A stretch of 64,000 nt of DNA. Origin: Thalassobius sp. I31.1. Its GTDB lineage: Bacteria; Pseudomonadota; Alphaproteobacteria; Rhodobacterales; Rhodobacteraceae. Below the pieces are notes generated by a model. The model was not told the DNA's origin, ran no database searches, and saw only the letters and a list, made by a program, of their open reading frames with translations. Below are positions 26,851 to 35,705 of this stretch, piece after piece. Each line of letters opens with the position of its first letter. Position 1 is the stretch's first letter. The position numbers were made by a program, and so were the translations under genes. The stretch lies in assembly GCF_003031585.1 (NCBI RefSeq), contig NZ_PWAA01000064.1, forward strand, positions 1 through 64,000, given 5' to 3'.

Positions 26851-28971
26851 ATGATGACAGGTAAAACGACAGGGATTCTGGTTCTTGCCCTGGGCGCGAT
26901 GATCCCATCTGTAACCCTTGCGGAACAGTTGCGATTTCCTGCAACTCTGAATACCTCCGGGGTGCCCGGCGTCATCGAGATGCCATCATCTGCCAGTCTG
27001 GAAGACGGCCAGCTGTCTGTGACAACGGCGCATTTTGGCAATATTTCCCGCAACACACTGACCTTTCAGATATCTGACCGGATGAGCGGTAGTTTCCGTT
27101 ATTCGGCCACCCGGGACTGGCCGAATAATGGTGTGAACACGTATTACGACCGCAGTTTTGATCTGCGGTATCGTCTGTTGGATGAAACCAACTGGCGCCC
27201 GTCTCTGACGATTGGTTTGCAGGATTTTGTCGGAACCGGGCTGAATTCCGCAGAATATCTGGTCGCCAGCAAGCATTTCGGCGACCGGGTGAGGGTCAGC
27301 GGCGGGATCGGTTGGGGACGCCTTGGGTCTTACAATTCCTTCTCAAACCCTCTTGGTCTGGATGACCGGCCCACAGATTTTGAACCCACCGGCGGCACCT
27401 TTAACTTTGATCGCTGGTTCCACGGGCCTGCTGCTTTTTTCGGGGGCGTGGAATGGCAGGCAACGGATCGCTTGCGGCTGATGGCGGAATATTCCTCTGA
27501 CGGGTACATCGAAGAAGTCGGGCGTGGGCTGATTGAACGCAAGTCGCCACTGAACTTTGGTGCATCCTATCAGATCCGCCCTTCGATAGATCTGGGTCTG
27601 TTCTATCTTTACGGATCAGAAGCGGCGGTGCGTTTCAATGTTCTGCTGAATCCTAAGAACCCAGCGCTGGGTTCCGGGAATGAAGGCGCGCCTCTGCCTG
27701 TTAACCCGGCTGCACGCGCCGCCGCCATGAGCTGGCCCGCGCAACAAAGCCTGCCTTCCGAGGTGACCGGCCAGATCGTTGAAGCTGCGAAACCTGTGTT
27801 TGAGGCCAGTGAACTGGAACTTGAAGCCCTGCATATTGGCGACCGCACCGCGACCGTGCGGTTCAGGAACCCGGGATATATGGTGGAAAGCCAGGCTTTT
27901 GGTCGTGTTGCCCGTATTGTGACGCATCTGATGCCGCAGCGGATCACAAAGTTCCGGCTGGTTCCGGTTGATCAGGGCATGGAATTGTCCGCGCTGGAAA
28001 TTAACCGGGCTGATCTGGAAGCTGCAGAACATGCGCCGGATGGCGGCGAAAGCCTGTATTCCCGCGTGAACTTTTATGATCCGGCCACGACCGGCCTTGA
28101 AGATGGTGTGATCGCTGAAGGCCTTTATCCGCGCCTGAACTGGGGGATTACCCCCTATGTGAATGCGGTGCTTTTCGGCCTTGAAAACCCCTTGCTGGCC
28201 GATGTGGGTTTGCGCCTGTCCGGGTCTGTTGATATTGCGCCGGGTCTGTCCGTGAACGGTTCTGTGACACAGCTTGTGATCGGCAATGGTGATGATGAAG
28301 GCGATATTGAAACCACGTCACTGCCGGTGGTCCGGACAGATCGCAGCCTGTATGCGGCAAACAACAGCCCTGCGATTGAACGCCTGACACTTGATTATGT
28401 CTTCCGCCCGGGTCGCAACCTTTATGGTCGTTTCTCTGCCGGCTATCTGGAAAGCATGTTCGGGGGCGTTTCCACGGAACTTCTGTGGAAGCCGGTCGGC
28501 AGCCGACTGGCGTTTGGTGCTGAGATCAACCACGTTATGAAACGTGACTATGACCAGCAGTTCGGGTTCCAGGATTATGACACGACAACAGCGTTTTTGT
28601 CCGGGTACTACCGCTTTGACAATGGCTACCACGCGCAACTGGATGTCGGCCGCTATCTGGCCGGGGATATTGGCGCAACCCTGTCTCTTGATCGCGAATT
28701 TGCCAATGGCTGGCGCGTCGGGGCATTTGTGACGCGTACAGATGCTTCCTATGAAGAGTTTGGCGATGGGTCCTTTGACAAAGGGATCCGGGTTACTATT
28801 CCTCTTGGGGCGCTGACGGGGCAGGCGACACGCGATACATCTGCTTTCGCACTACGCCCGTTTAACCGTGATGGGGGTGCCCGGCTGAATGTGCAGGGGC
28901 GCTTGTACGAAAGGGTGCGTGAGTATCATAATCCTGAAGTAGCTGAAAGCTGGGGGCGTTTCCTGCGATGA
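26851..28971 (+). CDS. YjbH-type outer-membrane exopolysaccharide protein
   Basis: A 706-residue protein with signal peptide (cut near TLAEQ, about 24) and a predicted outer-membrane beta-barrel rich in alternating Tyr/Gly/Asp strands. Opening residues FPATLNTSGVPGVIEMPSS and the DRSFDLRYRLLDE...LTIGLQDFVGTG segment are characteristic of YjbH/DUF940. In E. coli, yjbEFGH affects exopolysaccharide export and colony form; gfcD is the capsule paralogue. It is followed by YjbF with an ATGA overlap. A barrel-export role is inferred. Confidence 0.88.
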   Translation: MMTGKTTGILVLALGAMIPSVTLAEQLRFPATLNTSGVPGVIEMPSSASLEDGQLSVTTAHFGNISRNTLTFQISDRMSGSFRYSATRDWPNNGVNTYYDRSFDLRYRLLDETNWRPSLTIGLQDFVGTGLNSAEYLVASKHFGDRVRVSGGIGWGRLGSYNSFSNPLGLDDRPTDFEPTGGTFNFDRWFHGPAAFFGGVEWQATDRLRLMAEYSSDGYIEEVGRGLIERKSPLNFGASYQIRPSIDLGLFYLYGSEAAVRFNVLLNPKNPALGSGNEGAPLPVNPAARAAAMSWPAQQSLPSEVTGQIVEAAKPVFEASELELEALHIGDRTATVRFRNPGYMVESQAFGRVARIVTHLMPQRITKFRLVPVDQGMELSALEINRADLEAAEHAPDGGESLYSRVNFYDPATTGLEDGVIAEGLYPRLNWGITPYVNAVLFGLENPLLADVGLRLSGSVDIAPGLSVNGSVTQLVIGNGDDEGDIETTSLPVVRTDRSLYAANNSPAIERLTLDYVFRPGRNLYGRFSAGYLESMFGGVSTELLWKPVGSRLAFGAEINHVMKRDYDQQFGFQDYDTTTAFLSGYYRFDNGYHAQLDVGRYLAGDIGATLSLDREFANGWRVGAFVTRTDASYEEFGDGSFDKGIRVTIPLGALTGQATRDTSAFALRPFNRDGGARLNVQGRLYERVREYHNPEVAESWGRFLR

Positions 28972-29654
28972 AAAAGTCTATACAGATTCTGGGTGCTCTT
29001 GTGATTATGGCTGTTGGTGGATGCAGCGGCGGCGGCGGCGGCAGCGATCGGGGCCTTCTGCCTGCAATCGCTGAGAATGCCAGTAATATGTTCAGTGGTG
29101 GACGTGCCGAAAAAGTAAATGAGTTCAATATCGAACAAACTTTTGGGCCGGAACAGATCGCTGCGATGTCTGCACCGACGCTGGCAGGGCGCCTGCTGAC
29201 GCGGGATGTCTGGTCTGGCATGACTCTGGCATTTTCTGCACGGGGGTATGATACCTATCATACATCTGAAGGAATTGGTCTGAGCTTCCGGTCAGATGTT
29301 GTTGTATCCACGCGTGGCATCGGCGGTGATCTGTTTGCAAGCGACATGTCAGGAACGATTCGTGCCCTTGCTGCCGGCGGCGGAGGTCAATATCAGAAAT
29401 CTATGCGCTTTCTGACACCTTTGTCCGGGTTCAGGGATGTATCGCTTACCTGCCGTATGCGACGGGATAATGTTGAACGCTTTGTGATCGCACAGCGGTC
29501 TTTTTCAGCACGTCGATATACTGAGACCTGCACGTCTGAAGGTTTAACCGTTGAAAACCACTATTTCCGCAATGATGCCGGGAAAATTCTACGTAGCCGT
29601 CAGTGGTTAGGGCCAGAAGGCGGGTATATCGAACTGTTTCGCCTTAAGGGGTAG
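28968..29654 (+). CDS. YjbF/GfcB-family lipoprotein
   Basis: A 228-residue lipoprotein with the lipobox VGGC at residue 19, followed by a Gly/Ser linker (SGGGGGSD). The body contains DVWSGMTLAFSARGYDTYHT and RFLTPLSGFRDVSLTCRM, fitting YjbF/GfcB (DUF2886), the partner of YjbH in export of exopolysaccharide or group 4 capsule. It is translationally coupled to YjbH by ATGA. The final residues GGYIELFRLKG match the family ending. Confidence 0.82.
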   Translation: MKKSIQILGALVIMAVGGCSGGGGGSDRGLLPAIAENASNMFSGGRAEKVNEFNIEQTFGPEQIAAMSAPTLAGRLLTRDVWSGMTLAFSARGYDTYHTSEGIGLSFRSDVVVSTRGIGGDLFASDMSGTIRALAAGGGGQYQKSMRFLTPLSGFRDVSLTCRMRRDNVERFVIAQRSFSARRYTETCTSEGLTVENHYFRNDAGKILRSRQWLGPEGGYIELFRLKG

Positions 29655-29723
29655 TTTTGGTATCCTTTTGCGGTGAAGTTGTGATAATTTTGCCTGAAAG
29701 AAAAAGCTTCGCCTTTGCAGCGT

Positions 29724-29752
29724 TTGACATTATAATTTGACGCAGCAATAAC
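29724..29752 (+). promoter_or_regulatory. Candidate sigma-70 promoter of the small exported protein
   Basis: TTGACA (29724-29729), 17-bp spacer, AATAAC (29747-29752). The predicted leader is about 25 nt and contains the ribosome site GGAGAG before ATG 29785. Confidence 0.5.
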
Positions 29753-29784
29753 CGCTTCACACAATTGTGCACTGGAGAGTAACA

Positions 29785-29997
29785 ATGAACAAAATTTTCA
29801 CAGCTGCTGCGATTTCCGCAGTTATGGCCACTTCCGCTGCTTATGCAGGTAACCCAGTTCTGCCGGCAGACGATACTATCGTTGTTGTTGAAGAAGATCC
29901 AGCAAGCTCCATCGGCAGCTTCGGTTCCGGCGGCACTGTTCTGGCTCTGCTCGGCGTTGCAGCCGTTATCGCGATTGCTTCCGACAGCAGCCACTAA
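29785..29997 (+). CDS. Small exported protein with C-terminal hydrophobic helix, 70 aa
   Basis: The signal peptide ends SAAYA (residue 21), with the mature N-terminus GNPVLP. A short acidic stretch (DDTIVVVEEDPASS) and a hydrophobic tail (TVLALLGVAAVIAIAS) follow. It resembles the many 60-75-residue exported peptides with VVEE...SSxG...LL in Rhodobacterales. By position after YjbH/YjbF it could be the counterpart of YjbE/GfcA, which is an analogy only. It has its own promoter and a very strong terminator, and T-ending codons (gct, gtt) suggest high expression, as for the porin. Confidence 0.75.
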   Translation: MNKIFTAAAISAVMATSAAYAGNPVLPADDTIVVVEEDPASSIGSFGSGGTVLALLGVAAVIAIASDSSH

Positions 29998-30022
29998 GCT
30001 TTACGCTTACTGAATTTACGTT

Positions 30023-30049
30023 AAAGGGCCCCGTTTCGGGGCCCTTTTT
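30023..30049. terminator. Strong intrinsic terminator
   Basis: AAAGGGCCCCG (30023-30033) and CGGGGCCCTTT (30037-30047) form a perfect 11-bp stem with a TTT loop and a T-run to 30049. It ends the small exported-protein gene and, from the other side, alkB. Confidence 0.92.
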
Positions 30050-30053
30050 CATG

Positions 30054-31187
30054 TCAGCGTGGCATTGGGTTTGTACCGTTTTTATAGGCCAGCCAGCTTT
30101 CGATTTCCGGATAGTATTTCTCGCGCCACGCCCCGACCCGCGGATTCATAATGCGGCGCCAGACCGGCGGAATCATCGCAGCCACCGCCATCAGCGGATA
30201 ACCATAGGGCAGTTGCGGGGCCTGATCTTCTTCATAGTTCTGAAGCAGCGGAAAGCGGCGATCCGGTCTATAGTGATGATCGGAATGACGTTGCAGGTTG
30301 ATCAGTAGCCAGTTCGTCGCCTTATGCGCCGCGTTCCAGCTGTGGTGCGGTTTGACGTGTTCATATTTCCCATCACCCAGGTGTTTGCGCGTCAGCCCAT
30401 AGTGTTCAACGTAGTTGGTCAGTTCCAGCTGCCAGATCGCGATATAAGCCTGCCAGAGAAACAGCAGAAGCCCCCAGAAACCGCCCAGCAGAACCGCCAG
30501 CAGTAACATGCCGCCCTGCATCGCCCAGTAGCGGTAAAACGGGTTGCCTGGGTGGCCTTTCGGCAGGTTCTTACGTTCTAGCATCGCGGCTTCTGCCTGC
30601 CAGGCAGAGCGCACGGATTCAAACAGAACCCGCATGAAAAACCTGTGAAACCCTTCGTTATATCGGGCGGTTACCGTGTCACGTGGCGTGCCGACATAGC
30701 GGTGATGTACCAGCAGATGTTCACTGCGAAAATGGCTGTACATCACCATGGCCAGCAGAAGATCGCCAAGGGTACGTTCAAACCTGTTCGTCTGATGCAT
30801 CAGTTCATGGGCGTACACGATGCCGACGGATCCGCACATCACCCCCATACCAAAGAACAGTACGATCATTTCCCAGACGGAATGATGATCTGCATGTGAC
30901 ACATACCAGAGCACGAAAAAGCCCGTCACGAACTGCACCGGAAACCAGATCATGGTGATCAGGCGATACCAGAACAGATCGGCTTCACCCGTTTCAGGAT
31001 CCGCGTTTTCAAGGTTCAGCCCGGTGAAGGCATCGAGGATCGAAAAGAAATACCATGCAAAGAGCGGCATCAGATACACCGTCCAGCCGCCGTGAATGGC
31101 ACCCAGCAGGGCGACCGGCACGGTCAGAAGGCTCATCCAGAAGGGCAGGGCTTTGGTGAACTGGCTTACATTTGGCGTGAATGACAT
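30054..31187 (-). CDS. alkB: Alkane 1-monooxygenase AlkB
   Basis: Membrane di-iron hydroxylase that converts n-alkanes to 1-alkanols, with electrons from rubredoxin. The three His boxes are present: HELMH (127-131), EHLLVHH (156-162) and RHSDHHY near residue 305, plus the AlkB signature NYVEHYGL near 265. Several membrane helices lie between. ATG 31187 (MSFTPNV) is preceded by GGGAG; ORF sequence upstream to 31241 does not resemble the family. Length 377 aa. It is downstream of mutY on the same strand (50 bp). No rubredoxin or rubredoxin reductase is in the window. Confidence 0.93.
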   Translation of the reverse strand: MSFTPNVSQFTKALPFWMSLLTVPVALLGAIHGGWTVYLMPLFAWYFFSILDAFTGLNLENADPETGEADLFWYRLITMIWFPVQFVTGFFVLWYVSHADHHSVWEMIVLFFGMGVMCGSVGIVYAHELMHQTNRFERTLGDLLLAMVMYSHFRSEHLLVHHRYVGTPRDTVTARYNEGFHRFFMRVLFESVRSAWQAEAAMLERKNLPKGHPGNPFYRYWAMQGGMLLLAVLLGGFWGLLLFLWQAYIAIWQLELTNYVEHYGLTRKHLGDGKYEHVKPHHSWNAAHKATNWLLINLQRHSDHHYRPDRRFPLLQNYEEDQAPQLPYGYPLMAVAAMIPPVWRRIMNPRVGAWREKYYPEIESWLAYKNGTNPMPR

Positions 31188-31237
31188 AGTGAACAACTCC
31201 CGGGTCGGGGACAGAGAAACGCAAACGCCCCTGACAA

Positions 31238-32287
31238 TCAATGTGACATATAGGTTTTCGCAAGGTTAAAGCACTTGCGCATCACGGTGGGCAGATCGGA
31301 CGGGCTGAAATCCTGTTTTGCGATGAACAGGCCGGGGCAATCCATGGGCAGTTGGGCCACGCGGATTTGCAGGATCAGGTGGAAATGCGTGAAGGTGTGG
31401 CGCACATCTTCATTCAGAGGTGTCCAGTTGGCGTCAGCCGGTGGGGCTTCCTGCGCGACATCGCCCCATTCCGCACTGGGCCAGCCCAGCATGCCGCCCA
31501 GCAGGCCTTTTTCGGGGCGACGTTCCAGCAGAAAGGCCCCGTCTTCCCGCTGTCCGACATAGGCGATGCCGTGACGGGTTGGTTTGGGTTTCTTCGGGGT
31601 TTTCTTTGGGTAATCCGCCTGATCGCCTGCCTTGCGTGCGTCGCAATACGCTATCCATGGGCAGATCCCACAGGCAGGTGATTTTGGCGTACATATGGTT
31701 GCGCCCAGATCCATCACCGCCTGGGCATAATCGCCGGGGCGCAGATCGGGTGTCAGGCCACGCGCAAGATCCATCAGTTCGGGCTTTGCCGCCGGCAGGG
31801 GCGTGTCGACACGATATAGCCGCGACATCACCCGTTCGACATTGCCATCAAGAACGGCCTGCGCCTGATCAAAGGCGATCGAAGACACCGCCGCCGCTGT
31901 ATAAGGCCCGATGCCGGGCAGTTTCAGCAGGGCTGCGTGATCATTCGGGAAAGTGCCACCATGGTCCGCTACCACCACACGGGCGCATTTCAGAAGGTTG
32001 CGCGCGCGGGCGTAATAGCCCAGCCCGGCCCAGGCCGCCATGACATCTTCATCCGCCGCACTGGCCAGATCCTGCACTGTCGGCCAGAAACGGGTGAATT
32101 TCAGGAAATATTCCTTAACGGCAGCAACTGTTGTCTGCTGCAGCATGATTTCCGACATCCAGACATGGTAAGGGTCTGGCATCACGCCGTTTTTTCGCGC
32201 ATGGGGTGCGGTGCGCCAGGGCATTTCGCGTGCATTCACGTCGTACCATTCCAGCAACTCAGCACTTAAATCGGCTATATCACGCAA
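31238..32287 (-). CDS. mutY: A/G-specific adenine glycosylase MutY
   Basis: Removes adenine mispaired with 8-oxoguanine. A helix-hairpin-helix glycosylase domain (HVWMSEIMLQQTTV with the catalytic Glu; LPGIGPYTAAAV; LDGNVERV with the catalytic Asp) is followed by a 4Fe-4S loop CTPKSPACGICPWIAYC. The C-terminal NUDIX-like domain recognises 8-oxoG (ERRPEKGLLGGMLGWP). Length 349 aa. The start codon is TTG 32287 with AGGGG 8 bp upstream; no ATG in frame keeps the full N-terminus. It is divergent from dciA, with 64 bp between starts. Confidence 0.95.
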   Translation of the reverse strand: MRDIADLSAELLEWYDVNAREMPWRTAPHARKNGVMPDPYHVWMSEIMLQQTTVAAVKEYFLKFTRFWPTVQDLASAADEDVMAAWAGLGYYARARNLLKCARVVVADHGGTFPNDHAALLKLPGIGPYTAAAVSSIAFDQAQAVLDGNVERVMSRLYRVDTPLPAAKPELMDLARGLTPDLRPGDYAQAVMDLGATICTPKSPACGICPWIAYCDARKAGDQADYPKKTPKKPKPTRHGIAYVGQREDGAFLLERRPEKGLLGGMLGWPSAEWGDVAQEAPPADANWTPLNEDVRHTFTHFHLILQIRVAQLPMDCPGLFIAKQDFSPSDLPTVMRKCFNLAKTYMSH

Positions 32288-32351
32288 GTTTTATGCCCCT
32301 GGCTGTCTTTTCGCTGGTGCCCCTCACGGGCCGGGATACAATACAGGTGAA

Positions 32352-32885
32352 ATGGAAAAATACACGCAGAAAAAGACGCCGCCGTATCGTCGGAAAGGGC
32401 GTAAGTTCACCCGCACCGGATCGCTGCTGGAAAAGCAGATCCGCAAGGTGGGCGAAGGGCGTGGTTTTACGGTTTCGCGCCTGCTGACGCATTGGTCTGA
32501 AATTGTTGGCGAAGACACCGCCGCAACTGCCCTGCCGGTAAAGATCGGATATGGGCGCGGGGGCGTTGGGGCAACCCTGACAATTCTGACCACCGGTGCA
32601 AATGCGCCGCTGTTGCAGATGCAGGCGGAAAAGATCCGCGAGAAAGTGAACACCTGCTATGGCTACGCCGCCATTTCAAAAGTGCGGATCACACAGACAG
32701 CTGCCACCGGCTTTGCCGAAGGGCAGGTACAGTTCAAGCCAAAACCCCGTGCAAAACCGGCCCGGGTCATTAGCCAGGACATCAAAGACGATGCGCGTGA
32801 GGCTGTCGCCGGGGTTGAAAATCAAGCCCTGCACGATGCCCTTGCGTTGCTTGGTGAAAACATCTTATCCAGACATAAATCCTGA
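32352..32885 (+). CDS. DciA/DUF721-family protein
   Basis: A 177-residue member of DUF721. DciA proteins help load the replicative helicase in bacteria lacking DnaC/DnaI; alphaproteobacterial members are assigned by similarity. The domain reads GRGFTVSRLLTHWSEIVGED, then LTILTTGANAPLLQMQAEKIREKVN, then a YGYAAISKVRI ending. A basic N-terminus (KKTPPYRRKGRKF) could contact DNA. ATG 32352 has AGGTGA just upstream. It is followed within 12 bp by the DsbA-like gene. Confidence 0.85.
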   Translation: MEKYTQKKTPPYRRKGRKFTRTGSLLEKQIRKVGEGRGFTVSRLLTHWSEIVGEDTAATALPVKIGYGRGGVGATLTILTTGANAPLLQMQAEKIREKVNTCYGYAAISKVRITQTAATGFAEGQVQFKPKPRAKPARVISQDIKDDAREAVAGVENQALHDALALLGENILSRHKS

Positions 32886-32897
32886 AGAGGAATGGAC

Positions 32898-33575
32898 ATG
32901 CAAAGACGAATGCTTCTTGGTACGGGCGCAGCAGCGCTTTTTGGCGGCGGTGCCTGGTTTCTGAGCCAGGGCGCAAAGCCCGGCGCAACTTCCTTCGCCC
33001 CGGTATCTGCGGCCAACGCACAGGACGCCGGTGATATTGATACATCCGGCGTGCTGGAACTGGTCCTGGGCGATGAAAACGCGCCTGTGACTGTGACGGA
33101 ATATGCGTCTTACACCTGCCCGCATTGTGCCTCTTTCCACGCCAGTGTGATGCCGCAGCTGAAGGCAAATTACATCGAGACCGGCAAAGTGCGCTTTGTG
33201 TACCGCGAAGTGTATTTTGACCGTTTTGGTCTTTGGGCTGGCATGTTGGCGCGTTGTGGCGGTCCGCTGCGTTACTTTGGTATCCAGGATGTGCTGTACA
33301 ACACCCAGCGTGAATGGCTGGATGGCAGCGACCCGGCGAAGGTTGTGGAAAATCTGCGTGGTATCGGAAAATCCGCCGGCATTTCTGACGCGGAACTGGA
33401 TGCCTGTTTTGCCGATGAAAACATGCCACGTGCGATGCTGGCGGTTTATCAGCAGAACGCTGAAGCGGATGGTATCAATTCCACCCCGACCCTGCTGGTG
33501 AATGGCACCAAATACGGCAATATGAACTATGCCGATCTGGCGGAACTTATTGACGCGGAGCTGCCCGCAGAATGA
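32898..33575 (+). CDS. DsbA-family thiol-disulfide oxidoreductase
   Basis: Exported thioredoxin-fold protein with active-site CPHC (YASYTCPHCASFH, about residue 75) and the cis-Pro loop NSTPTLLVNG. The N-terminus MQRRMLLGTGAAALFGGGAWF has an RR-containing, Tat-like signal or a signal anchor. It probably forms or isomerises disulfides in periplasmic proteins. I chose ATG 32898, 6 bp after AGAGGA; ATG 32892 abuts the ribosome site. The stop overlaps the CoA-transferase start by ATGA. Length 225 aa. Confidence 0.9.
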   Translation: MQRRMLLGTGAAALFGGGAWFLSQGAKPGATSFAPVSAANAQDAGDIDTSGVLELVLGDENAPVTVTEYASYTCPHCASFHASVMPQLKANYIETGKVRFVYREVYFDRFGLWAGMLARCGGPLRYFGIQDVLYNTQREWLDGSDPAKVVENLRGIGKSAGISDAELDACFADENMPRAMLAVYQQNAEADGINSTPTLLVNGTKYGNMNYADLAELIDAELPAE

Positions 33576-34714
33576 GCCCGCTCAAAGGTCTGAAAGTGAT
33601 TGAACTTGCCCGTGTGCTTGCTGGTCCATGGGCAGGTCAGACGCTGGCAGACTATGGCGCGGATGTCATCAAGCTGGAAAGTTTTGACGGCGATGACACG
33701 CGCCAATGGGGCCCGCCCTTTGTTGAACGGGACGGGTCTGCTTCTTATTTTCACAGCTGCAACCGGGGGAAACATTCGGTTGCGGTTGATCTGCGCTCTG
33801 ACACGGATCAGGCATTTATACGGGACCTGGTGGCAGATGCCGACATCCTGATTGAGAATTTCAAACTGGGTGGTCTGGCGAAATACGGGCTGGATTATCA
33901 GACCCTAAAGCAGGTTAATCCGGGTCTGATCTACTGTTCGGTTACGGGTTTCGGCCAAACCGGCCCCTACGCCCATCGCGCGGGTTATGACTACATCATT
34001 CAGGGCATGTCCGGATTGATGAGCGTGACAGGCGCGGTCGAAGGTCAGCCGCAGAAGGTCGGCGTAGCAGTCACTGATATTTTCACGGGGCTCTATGGCG
34101 TCACCGCGATTCTGGCGGCGCTGCATCAGCGGCATGAAACCGGCACAGGCCAGCATATTGATATGTCTTTGCTGGATGTGGCGGTGGCGATTGGTGCGAA
34201 CCAGGGGATGAACTATCTGACCACGGGCAATGCCCCGCAACGCATTGGCAATGCCCATCAGAACCTTGCGCCTTATCAGGTGTTTGACTGTGCCGATGGC
34301 TGGCTGATCATCGCGACAGGCAATGACGGGCAATATCAGCGGCTGTGTCAGCTGTTGGATCTGGAAGACATGGCGACCGACCCGGATTATCTGAAAAATG
34401 CGGATCGCCTGAAGAACCGTGATGTGATGACCAGGCGCCTGACGGACAAGACCCTGACCCGCACAAAAGCCGATCTTCTGGCCGCTTGCGAAGCCCATGG
34501 CGTACCTGCCGGGCCGATCAATGATATGGGCGAAGTCTTTGCTGATCCGCAGGTGCAGGCCCGTGGGATGCAGGGTGAACTGGATGGTGTGCCAACCGTG
34601 CGTGCGCCTGTTGTGTTTTCTGACGCGGAACTTGCGATAAAGAAACCTTCACCTGCACTGGATGAACATGGCGCGGATATTCGTGTGAATCTTTGGGCGG
34701 CGGTTAAGGATTAA
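33572..34714 (+). CDS. CaiB/BaiF-type (class III) CoA transferase
   Basis: A 380-residue class III CoA transferase moving CoA between carboxylic acids. The N-terminus LKGLKVIELARVLAGPWAGQ and the nucleotide motif DYGADVIKLE are typical. The catalytic Asp is expected in AGYDYIIQGMSG. GPINDMGEVFADPQVQARGM marks the C-terminal part. The substrate cannot be told from sequence; the subgroup looks like succinyl-CoA-dependent transferases. It is coupled to the DsbA-like gene by ATGA. Its last 11 bp overlap the end of lpxK on the other strand. Confidence 0.9.
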   Translation: MSPLKGLKVIELARVLAGPWAGQTLADYGADVIKLESFDGDDTRQWGPPFVERDGSASYFHSCNRGKHSVAVDLRSDTDQAFIRDLVADADILIENFKLGGLAKYGLDYQTLKQVNPGLIYCSVTGFGQTGPYAHRAGYDYIIQGMSGLMSVTGAVEGQPQKVGVAVTDIFTGLYGVTAILAALHQRHETGTGQHIDMSLLDVAVAIGANQGMNYLTTGNAPQRIGNAHQNLAPYQVFDCADGWLIIATGNDGQYQRLCQLLDLEDMATDPDYLKNADRLKNRDVMTRRLTDKTLTRTKADLLAACEAHGVPAGPINDMGEVFADPQVQARGMQGELDGVPTVRAPVVFSDAELAIKKPSPALDEHGADIRVNLWAAVKD

Positions 34715-35705
34715 TCGCTGCAATCAGGCTCTGTTTCAGGGTATTTGCGCCTTCAATCTGCAAACGTACCGGCAAAGTTAACACTTTCTGCCGGTATTTT
34801 TGTGGCAGGCGGGCAGCGTCTTTTTCCGTGGTCACAAGTTGCGCGCCGTGGGTCTTTGCATCACTTAACAAGCGCGACATCAGGCGATCAGACAGGGGTT
34901 GATGATCTGCCAGGGCCTCTGCATGGATCAGATCTGCACCCAGGTCTTTCAGGGTTTTAAAGAACTTTTCAGGCCGCCCAATTCCGGCGAAAGCAAAGAC
35001 GGGCATTCCGTCCCAATCCATGCCCGTTTGCAGGGTTTCAAGGTGCCCCTGATATTGCGGCAGATCCGGGGTGATTTGCATGATGTCATCTTGCCAGCGT
35101 GCATCGAAATCGGCCTGCGCCTCGGCATCGCCAATGCGCAAAAGCGCCGTGGCACGGGGCAGGCCCGCGCTGATCGGTTCGCGCAATGGCCCGGCGGGGA
35201 TGCAACGCCCATTGCCAAAACCGACCTTCGCATCAACGACGACAAAGGCAAAATTAGTCTCTAACGCGGGGTTTTGGAAGCCATCGTCAAGGATAATCAC
35301 CCCCGCGCCCTCTGCAATCGCGGCCTTCGCCCCGGCGGCGCGATCTTTTGCAACGGTCACGGGCGCGAATGCGGACAGCAGCAGGGGTTCATCCCCGACC
35401 TCATCCGCTGAATGACGTTGTCCATTCACTCGAACAGGGCCTTCCAGCTTGCCGCCATAGCCGCGGGACACGATATGGGGGTTCATCCCCATGGCGGATA
35501 ATTCCATCGCCAGCCAGATGCAGACCGGCGTTTTCCCCGTGCCGCCCGCGTTCAGATTGCCAACGCAAATAACTGGCACGGACAGGCGTTCTGGGGCGCC
35601 TTTGGCAAGGCGGCGTTTTGTGCCTGCTGCGTAAAGCGCGCCAAGGGGGGACAGAAGCAGCGATTTCAAACCGGGTTTGCGGGACCAGAAATCAGGGGTT
35701 TGCAT
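34704..35705 (-). CDS. lpxK: Tetraacyldisaccharide 4'-kinase LpxK
   Basis: Inner-membrane kinase adding the 4'-phosphate to the lipid A precursor. Walker A is NLNAGGTGKTP (about 47-57) after the N-terminal helix KSLLLSPLGALYA. The HIVSRGYGG segment, ILDDGFQNP (DxH/DGFQ region) and FAGIGRPEKFF are LpxK hallmarks. I start at ATG 35705 (MQTPDFWSRKPG), with GGAGG about 9 bp upstream; it overlaps the waaA stop by 14 bp. Length 333 aa. Confidence 0.95.
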   Translation of the reverse strand: MQTPDFWSRKPGLKSLLLSPLGALYAAGTKRRLAKGAPERLSVPVICVGNLNAGGTGKTPVCIWLAMELSAMGMNPHIVSRGYGGKLEGPVRVNGQRHSADEVGDEPLLLSAFAPVTVAKDRAAGAKAAIAEGAGVIILDDGFQNPALETNFAFVVVDAKVGFGNGRCIPAGPLREPISAGLPRATALLRIGDAEAQADFDARWQDDIMQITPDLPQYQGHLETLQTGMDWDGMPVFAFAGIGRPEKFFKTLKDLGADLIHAEALADHQPLSDRLMSRLLSDAKTHGAQLVTTEKDAARLPQKYRQKVLTLPVRLQIEGANTLKQSLIAAINP

